NCBI GenBank assembly: GCA_016786565.1
Contig: JAEUVY010000014.1
Location: forward strand, 1 to 54,691
Length of the DNA: 54,691 nt
Direction of reading: 5' to 3'
From: Flavipsychrobacter sp.
GTDB lineage: Bacteria > Bacteroidota > Bacteroidia > Chitinophagales > Chitinophagaceae
In this document: positions 42,866 through 51,800 of the stretch, one piece after another
Position numbering within the stretch: the stretch's first letter is position 1
Layout of the letters: the number at the start of each line of letters is the position of its first letter
Notes under the pieces: model-generated
Seen by the model: the letters and a program-made list of their open reading frames with translations, nothing else
What the model was told of the DNA's origin: nothing
The model's database searches: none
Program-made: the position numbers and the translations under genes

Positions 42866-45800
42866 CAGTTCAGTAATTACAACTGATGCTGAAGTAGTAT
42901 CACCCAGCGCATCAGTAACAAGTACTGAGTAGGTGCCTGCAGACAAGCCGAACTGGTTCTGCGTAGTTGCACCATTAGACCACAGGAATGTATATGGAGC
43001 CACACCACCCACAACCGTCAGCAGCGCACATCCGTCAGAACCACCCGGGCTTGACACATGCGATCCGTAAATAGTTGCATACAATGTAACTACGTTCACC
43101 ACTTTTGTGCCTGATACCGAACCACACATATTAGATACTGTGTAGCTGATAGTGGCTGAACCGTGGCTTACACCCGTTACAACACCTGCCGCGCTTACAG
43201 TAGCCAGGGCAGTATTGCTGCTGCTCCACACACCACCTGTAGACGCACATGCCAGCGATATGGTACCGCCCACATTCACCAATGACGAACCCGTCACGGT
43301 AGCAACTTCAGGCAATGGATTTACAGTCATCAGCTTAGTAGCAAATGAGTATCCGCAACCATTATGCACCGCATAAGTGATAGTTGCTGTACCCTCACCT
43401 ACACCGGTAACGATACCTGCGCTGCTTACAGCTGCATGGGTAATATCAGAAGTAGACCAGCTACCACCAAGTGTTGAATTGGCCAAAGTCGCTGTACCTT
43501 CTACACAAACTGAAGATGCACCGGTTATTGAGCTAACAGCAGGGGCTGTTCCAACCGGAACCAGAGCAGTTGCTGCAACTGTACCACAACTATTGGTCAC
43601 CGAGTAAGAAATAACCGGCATACCACCTGCAACACCCGTAATAACACCTGCGCTGCTAACCGTTGCCGAAGATGGGTTGCTGCTGCTCCACACACCACCT
43701 GCAGTGGCATTAGTAGCCGTGATCGTCCATCCTACACAGATACTCATTGTACCGGAAATAGGCGATACAGTCGGCAACGGATTAACTGTCATAACCCTTG
43801 TAATGTAAGATACGCCACACTCGTGTGAAACGGTATACGTTACAACGGCTGTACCTGCTGCTACACCCGTTACAACACCCGTGGTGCTGTTGATGGTAAG
43901 TTTCACAGGATAGCTTGATGATGACCATGTACCACCTGCTATACCATTTGTAAGGGTTGTGGTTGCACCCACACATACTGTTGCCGCACCACCGATGGCA
44001 GGAACGGTAACTGTAGAAGGATTCACAGTAAATGTCCTTGTCACCATTACGATGCCACAAGTAGTATTATGCCTGTAGCTGATGGTCACTACACCGGCCG
44101 TTACACCTGTAACATAACCACTGTCGATATGGACAGTTGCTATAGATTCATTGCTGCTGTACCATGCACCTGCCGGAGTTGCGCTGAACAACTGAACTGT
44201 TGCGCCTGCACAAACACTGCCCGGACCGGTGATAGGGCTTGCGATAGGGAGTATCTCTACTGTAACATCCCTCAAACCGTATGCAGTACCACAAGAGTTG
44301 GTCACAGTATAGGTTATTGTGGTCATGCCCGTATCCACTCCATATACCATACCAGCACTGTTCACTGTGGCAATAGATGTGTTGCCGCTGCTCCAAACAC
44401 CACCCGGTACCGGACTCATGTAAGGAATTGAAGTACCACGGCAAACTTTTGCAGCACCGATGATAGAACCTGCGTAAGGCATAGGATTGAATGTTACAAC
44501 CTTCGTTGCAACAGATGTTCCGCATGCGTTGGTCACTGAATAAGAAATAGTTGAAGTACCATATCCAACACCAGACACATAACCGAATGAATCAACCACT
44601 GCAACTGATGTGTTGCCGCTGGTCCAAACGCCACCTGTACCGGTAGTGATAAGATGTGTGATGCCGCTACCACATATAGTAGTAGTACCGGAGATTGTAC
44701 CTGCAACCGGTGGCAGACTCACTGTTACATTAACCGTTGTCACAGAAGAAGCAATACCGTCTGAGATACGAACTACAAACACATCCGCACCGGAATAACC
44801 TGTAGCAGGAGTGTAGCTGAGACCCGATGGAGTGATAGCAGCACCTGTAGATGTTGAAGAGTATCCGGCAACCAGAGAACCATGTGCAGGAGCCGTAACA
44901 ACAGACCACGTTAATGGCTGCGTAGTATCAAAGTCGATCACCGCCAGACGCGTATTCATTGATATCGCACCCGAACCGTAACAAACATCTATGTTCTGGT
45001 TGTTACCGGCAGTGAAGAACGGTGTACGGTTGTACTCACCCAGGATACGCACCACATAGTTAGCATTGTCTGCAATAAATATGCGGCCTGCACAGTCGCG
45101 GGAAAGACCCATTGGCTGATTGAGCTGAGCAAGCAATGCCGGACCGTAATCACCGCTGTAACCGATAGTATGATCACCTGCAATAGTGCTGATGATACCG
45201 GCAGGGTTCACTTTCCTTACGATATGGTTTGTGTATTCAGAGAAGTACACGTTGCCCGCGCCATCGGTAGTGATACCATATGGATGGTCAAGTTTCGCTG
45301 CAGTAGCAGGGCCACCGTCTCCGCTGTATCCAGTGATACCGTTACCTGCTATAGTGGTAATGATGCCGGCAGCGTCAACTTTACGTACTACCTGATTGCC
45401 CCAATCACTGATGTACAGATTTCCTGTACCGTCAGCATGAACATTCTTAGGCGAGTTCAGCCTTGCCGCTGTAGCCACACCACCATCACCTGTATAACCA
45501 GGAATGTTTGTTCCGGCAACTGTGCTGATGATGCCTTCCGGAGTTACTTTACGTACCACATTGTTGGCATTATCTGCGATAAACAGGTTACCTGCGCCGT
45601 CTATAGATAGACCTGAAGGATAATAAAGACGTGCTGAAGTAGCTGCACCGCCGTCGCCGGCATACCCGTTAGCCAGATTACCTGCTACGCGAGTGATAAC
45701 ACCTGAAGTACTAACCCTGCGAACTACGTGGTTATTAAAGTCTGTGAAATACAGATTGCCGGCAGCATCAAGCACTATACCTGAAGGATGAGACATGGTT

Positions 45801-48800
45801 GCATTCGTAGCCGGGCCACCATCGCCGCTGTATCCTATTGTTCCGTTACCGGCAACAGTAGTGATAACTCCGGTCGCGCTCACTTTCCTGATCACTGCAT
45901 TCTCAAAATCAGCAATGAATGTATTACCATCACAATCTGTAGCGATATTGTATGGGTGGCTCATTTTGGCAGCTGTTGCCGCATAACCGTTTCCTGTATA
46001 TCCGTTAACACCGATGCCGGCATATGTGTATATGTTCACCGATGTGTTGAGTGTCACACTGAACGGCTGCGCAGGGCTGCTGCACATTCCGTTGCTGACA
46101 GAGATAGTACCGTAGTAGGTATTCTCGGTGGCGCTTGATGGCACAGCAACAGACATTGGTGATGACACCAGTGTAGCACCGGTAACATTCGCGAATCCAA
46201 CTGAAGACGCTCCCGGCCCCCACACAATTGTATATGTCGACGGAGTACCTGTAGTAGTGAACGGCAGAGAAACCGAAGTTGTACCTGCGAAACCAGGCGT
46301 TACGATACCAGGTGTTACTGAAGGCACAGGATTCACTGTAACAGGATAGGTTGCATAAGTAGTGCCACAGTCATTAGTAACCGCGTAAGACATGATTGCA
46401 ACTCCCGCTGCAATACCCGTCACCTGACCTGAATTGCATATACAAGTAGTTGCCACCTCAGGGTTTCCACTGGTCCAAACACCACCTGTAACCGATGCAT
46501 GAAGTGCAATCACAGAACCAATACATACACTTGAAGAACCTGTGATAACACCAGGATCCGGAGCGCCATTCACGGTAACTGTTGTAGTTGCATAAGACAC
46601 ACCGCATGTTCCGTCTACTCCGTAAGAGATCGTAGCGATACCGGTTGAAATACCGGTCAACGCACCTGATGCACTTACTGTAACAACTGCCGTATTTCCT
46701 GATGTCCAAACACCACCTGAAGTAGCGGATGAAACATAAGATGGTGTGCCAACACAGAACACAGGAGCAGATACGCTGATAGGCGCAACTTCAGGCATTG
46801 GCGTCACGGTAACGACAGCTGTACGGTAACAACCCGATGCCAGCGTATAGGTAATTACGGCAGTTCCGCCTGCAATACCCGTAACTGCACCCGATGTAAG
46901 TCCGATAGATGCAACACTTGAATTATTGCTGGTCCATGTTCCGCCAACAGTTGTTGAAGAAAGTGTAATTGCAGCGCCTGCACAGATCGCCGAAACGCTA
47001 CCTGTTATCACAGCAGGCATAGCGCCCACTGTAACCGAAACAGATACACCGCAAGATCCACCCAAAGAGTAGTATATCATCGCGGTACCGGCATTAACAC
47101 CTGTAACGAGACCGATTGAATTCACCGTAGCAACCGAAGTGTTGCTACTTGTCCACGTTCCGCCAACTGTCGCATTGTAAAGCGAAGTTGTTTGACCGGC
47201 ACACACATAAGTAGCACCCGTTATAGCTCCCGGTGTTTCATTAATAGTGATTGTAGTAGTTGTGTAACATCCGCCGGCAGTGCGATAGGTGATCACTGCA
47301 GTTCCTGCTGAGACACCGGTTACAACGCCGCTGGTCACACCCACTGTAGCCACAGAAGTATTATCAGAACTCCAGGTGCCTCCCGCAGTCGCATTGCTCA
47401 ATACTGCACTATTGCCACTACAGATCGTGGTAGTACCGGTAATAGCTGTTGTAAGTGTATTAACCGTCACAACCGCTGTTTTGAAACACGCCGATGTCAA
47501 CGAGTAAGTGATCACCGCTGTTCCCGCTGAAACGCCTGTCACTACGCCCGTACCTGCATCCACCGTTGCACGTGCTGTATTGCTGCTTGTCCAGGTTCCG
47601 CCTGAAACAGGATATGTAAGCGTGGTGGTTGTGCCTGCACAAATTGCACCTGAACCGGATATTGCAGCAGCGTTAGACAATACTGTAACTGAACTGATAC
47701 TGAAGCAGGTTGCTTTCCTGTAGGTTATATTCACCACACCGGCAGAGATACCATTTACAACACCTGTAGAAGAATTTACAGTAGCTATAGCTGCATTACT
47801 GCTACTCCATGTACCACCGGTGGCAGCATTTGCAAGAGCAGTAGTTTGTCCGACACAAACTGTTGTTACGCCGGTATTAGCTGGCAATGTTGGATTAACA
47901 GTCACGATAGTCGTCCTGAAGCATCCTGCACCTGATGTGTATGTGATAACTGCAGTACCGATACCCACTCCCGTCATTACACCACCACTCGTGATAGTAG
48001 CAACAGATGTATTACCACTACTCCAGCTACAACCAGCCGTAGCCGTTGAAAGCGTTGTTGATGTACCAAGACAGATAACAACTGTACCGGATATTGGGGC
48101 TGGTAATGGGTTAACAGTTACCGCCCTGACCCTACGGCATCCGCTTGGTAAAGTATATGAAATATTAGCAACACCCGAAGATATACCGGTAACGAGACCT
48201 GACGTGATCATTACGGTCGCAGCAGACACATTTCCACTGGACCATACACCACCCGGTGTTGATGATGCAAGAGTTACTGTACTTCCCACACAAACCGATG
48301 ATGGACCGGTGATAGTTGCAGGTGTTGCGTTAATTGTAACAGTACCCGTCACTGCACACTGTGTAGCTGTGGCCCTGAATGTGATAGTAGCGGTACCTGC
48401 ACCGGCACCATACATCGCTCCATTTCCTGAACCAATAGTTGCTACCGCCGTATTTGAACTTGACCATGTACCTGCAGTACCTGCAGTACTGTACAACTGA
48501 CCCATATTTCCTTCGCAAACAACTGTGTTTCCGGTAAATACCACCGGCAGACCTTTCACCCAAATGTTCACTACTTTGTAGCAACCTTCGGATGAGTAGT
48601 AGGTGATGTTAACAGTACCTGCTGAAACACCGGTAACTATTCCGGTTGATGGATTAACTGTTGCGATCGCTGTATTCGCGCTCAACCATGTTCCGCCTGA
48701 AACAGGGTGTGTCAACGTGATTGTCTCTCCAACACAAACATTGGTAGTTCCGGAAATGTTGGCAATAGCAGGATTAATGCTGATCGTTACAGTATCGAAA

Positions 48801-51800
48801 CAACCCGACGGCCTTGTGAAGGTGATACGTGTTGTACCCACTGTAAGGCCTGTAACAACGCCGGCTGCTGACACTGATGCACGTGTCGGGTTACTGCTGG
48901 CCCATGTACCACCGGATGGCGCACCAACAAAGTTGATGGCACTACCCACACACACCACTGATGGCGCGGTGATGGTAACTTCTGTTGAAGGGTCCGAGCT
49001 TACCGGATAGTCATAAGTATAAGTGCAGGCATGCGCATCAGTTATAGTTACTGTATAGTTGCCTGCCGGAACACCTGAAAGATCCTGAGATGTAGCACCG
49101 TTGCTCCAGCTATATGTATACGGAGCAGTACCACCCGATGGAGTGATATCAACACCACCTGTGCTTGTTCCATAACATGCCACATTTGTGATCATAGTTG
49201 TTACATCGAAAGTGGCAGGCTCTTCTACAACAAAAATGTATGGTTTGCTGCAACCCAATGCATCGGTAACAGAAACAGAGTACACACCAGATACAATACC
49301 TGAAATTGACGAAGTAGTATCTCCTGTATTCCAGTTGTAAGTAAACGGCGCAATACCGCCGGATACCGTAAGAGCTATAGAACCATTGCTACCACCGTTG
49401 CAGGTAACATCATTTACCACAGAGGCAACTGACATATATACTGGACTCACAACCGAATAAGCACCGGTTGCAGTACATCCGTTAGCGTCTGTAACAACAA
49501 CTGTATAAGTGCCTGTCAACAGACCTGTATTATTCTGCGTTGTTGCTCCATTGCTCCACATATATGAGTAAGAGCCAACACCACCCACTGCCGTGAGGTA
49601 TATTTCACCCATTCCATGACAATGAGCGCAGCCGCAAACAATATGATTTGTTGTTGCAGACAGCGCCATCGGAGCAGGTTCAACCAACCCATAAGAAGCA
49701 GACGTTGTACATCCGTTTGCATCTGTTACGTTCAGTGTATACGATCCTATCGAAAGACCGATTGCATCTTGTGTTGTTGCTCCGTTGCTCCAGCTATAAG
49801 AGTATGGAGATGTTCCACCAGAAACAGTAACATCAATTGAACCGGTTGAAGTACCATGACAAGGAACATCATTTACCGTTCCGGCTACTGCAAGAACCGC
49901 TGGCTGACTGATAACTACTGAATTTGTAGTAGTATATCCGTTTGCATCCGTAGCAACTACGCTGTATGTACCAGCCGCAAGACCGGTTACACTCGCCGTA
50001 GTAGCTCCGTTGCTCCACAGGTATGTATATGGTGTTGTACCACCGGTCACTGTCATTGCTGCAGTTCCGTTGGCACCACCGTTACAGTTCACATTCGTAT
50101 TAGTGATAGTAGATACAAGTGCAGCTGGCTGCGTAATAGTCACAGTCTTCACTACTATACATCCGTTAGCATCAGTTACAGTTACTGTGTATGTACCTGC
50201 AACCAGTCCGGTTACGCTTGCAGTTGTAGCACCGTTGCTCCACAGGTATGTGTAAGCTGTTGTACCACCTGCAGCAGTTACGCTTGCAGTACCATTTGCA
50301 CAACCATAGCACAGTGCGTTGGTCGATGAGGTTGTAGCAGTCAGTGTTGTTGGCTGAGTGATTGTTTTAGTTGCTGTCGTAGTACAGCCGTTTGCATCGG
50401 TTACAGTTACACTGTATGTTCCTGCACTCAAACCAGTAAGGTCTTGTGTCGTAGCACCGTTGCTCCATGAGTAGCTATAAGCTGTAGTACCGCCGGCAAC
50501 CGTCAGATCAATAGTACCATTAGCACCACCGTTACAGTTTACATTAGTTGATGTAGCTGATGCTACAAGTGTAGCTGGCTGTGTTACTGTTACTGATTGT
50601 GTAGTAGTATATCCGTTTGCATCTGTAGCAACTACGCTGTATGAACCAGCCGCAAGACCGGTAACACTTGCTGTAGTAGCACCGTTGCTCCACAGGTATG
50701 TATATGGTGTTGTACCACCGGTAACTGTCATTGCGGCAGTTCCGTTTACACCACCGTTACAGTGCACATTGGTGTTCGTAATAGTAGATACAAGTGCAGC
50801 TGGCTGAGTGATAGTTACTGTCTTCACTACTGTACATCCGTTAGCGTCTGTTACAGTTACTGTGTAAGTTCCCGCAACCAGGCCGGTAACGCTAGCAGTT
50901 GTAGCGCCGTTGCTCCACAGGTAAGTGTAAGTCGTTGTACCACCCGCTGCAGTTACGCTCGCAGTACCATTTGCACAACCATAGCACAGCGCGTTGGTTG
51001 ATGATGTAGTCGCAGTCAGTGTCGTTGGCTGAGTTATTGTTTTAGTAACAGTAGCAGTACATCCGTTTGCGTCGGTTACAGTTACGCTGTAAGTACCTGC
51101 ACTCAGACCACTCAGGTCCTGAGTAGTAGCTCCGTTGCTCCATGAGTAGCTATAAGCTGTAGTACCGCCGATCACTGTCAGATCAATAGCACCATTAGCA
51201 CCACCATTACAGTTTACATTAGTTGATGTAGCTAATGCTACAAGTGTAGCAGGCTGAGTTACAGTTACTGACTGGGTAGTAGTATATCCATTTGCGTCTG
51301 TAGCAACTACACTGTAAGTACCAGCCGCAAGACCGGTTACGCTCGCAGTAGTCGCGCCGTTGCTCCACAAGTATGTATATGGTGTTGTACCACCGGTCAC
51401 TGTCATTGCTGCAGTTCCGTTGGCACCACCGTTACAATTCACATTTGTGTTCGTAATAGTAGACACAAGTGCCGTAGGCTCTGTGATAGTTACAGTTTTC
51501 ACAACAGTACATCCATTAGCATCTGTCACAGTTACTGTGTAAGTACCCGCAACCAGGCCGGTAACGCTCGCAGTCGTAGCACCGTTGCTCCACAAATAAG
51601 TGTAAGCTGTTGTACCACCCGCTGCAGTTACGCTCGCAGTACCATTTGCACAACCATAGCACAGTGCGTTGGTTGACGTAGCAGTAGCGGTAAGCGTTGT
51701 TGGCTGAGTGATAGTCTTAGTTACAGTTGCAGTACATCCGTTCGCATCGGTTACAGTCACGCTGTATGTACCCGCGCTCAGACCACTCAGGTCCTGAGTA

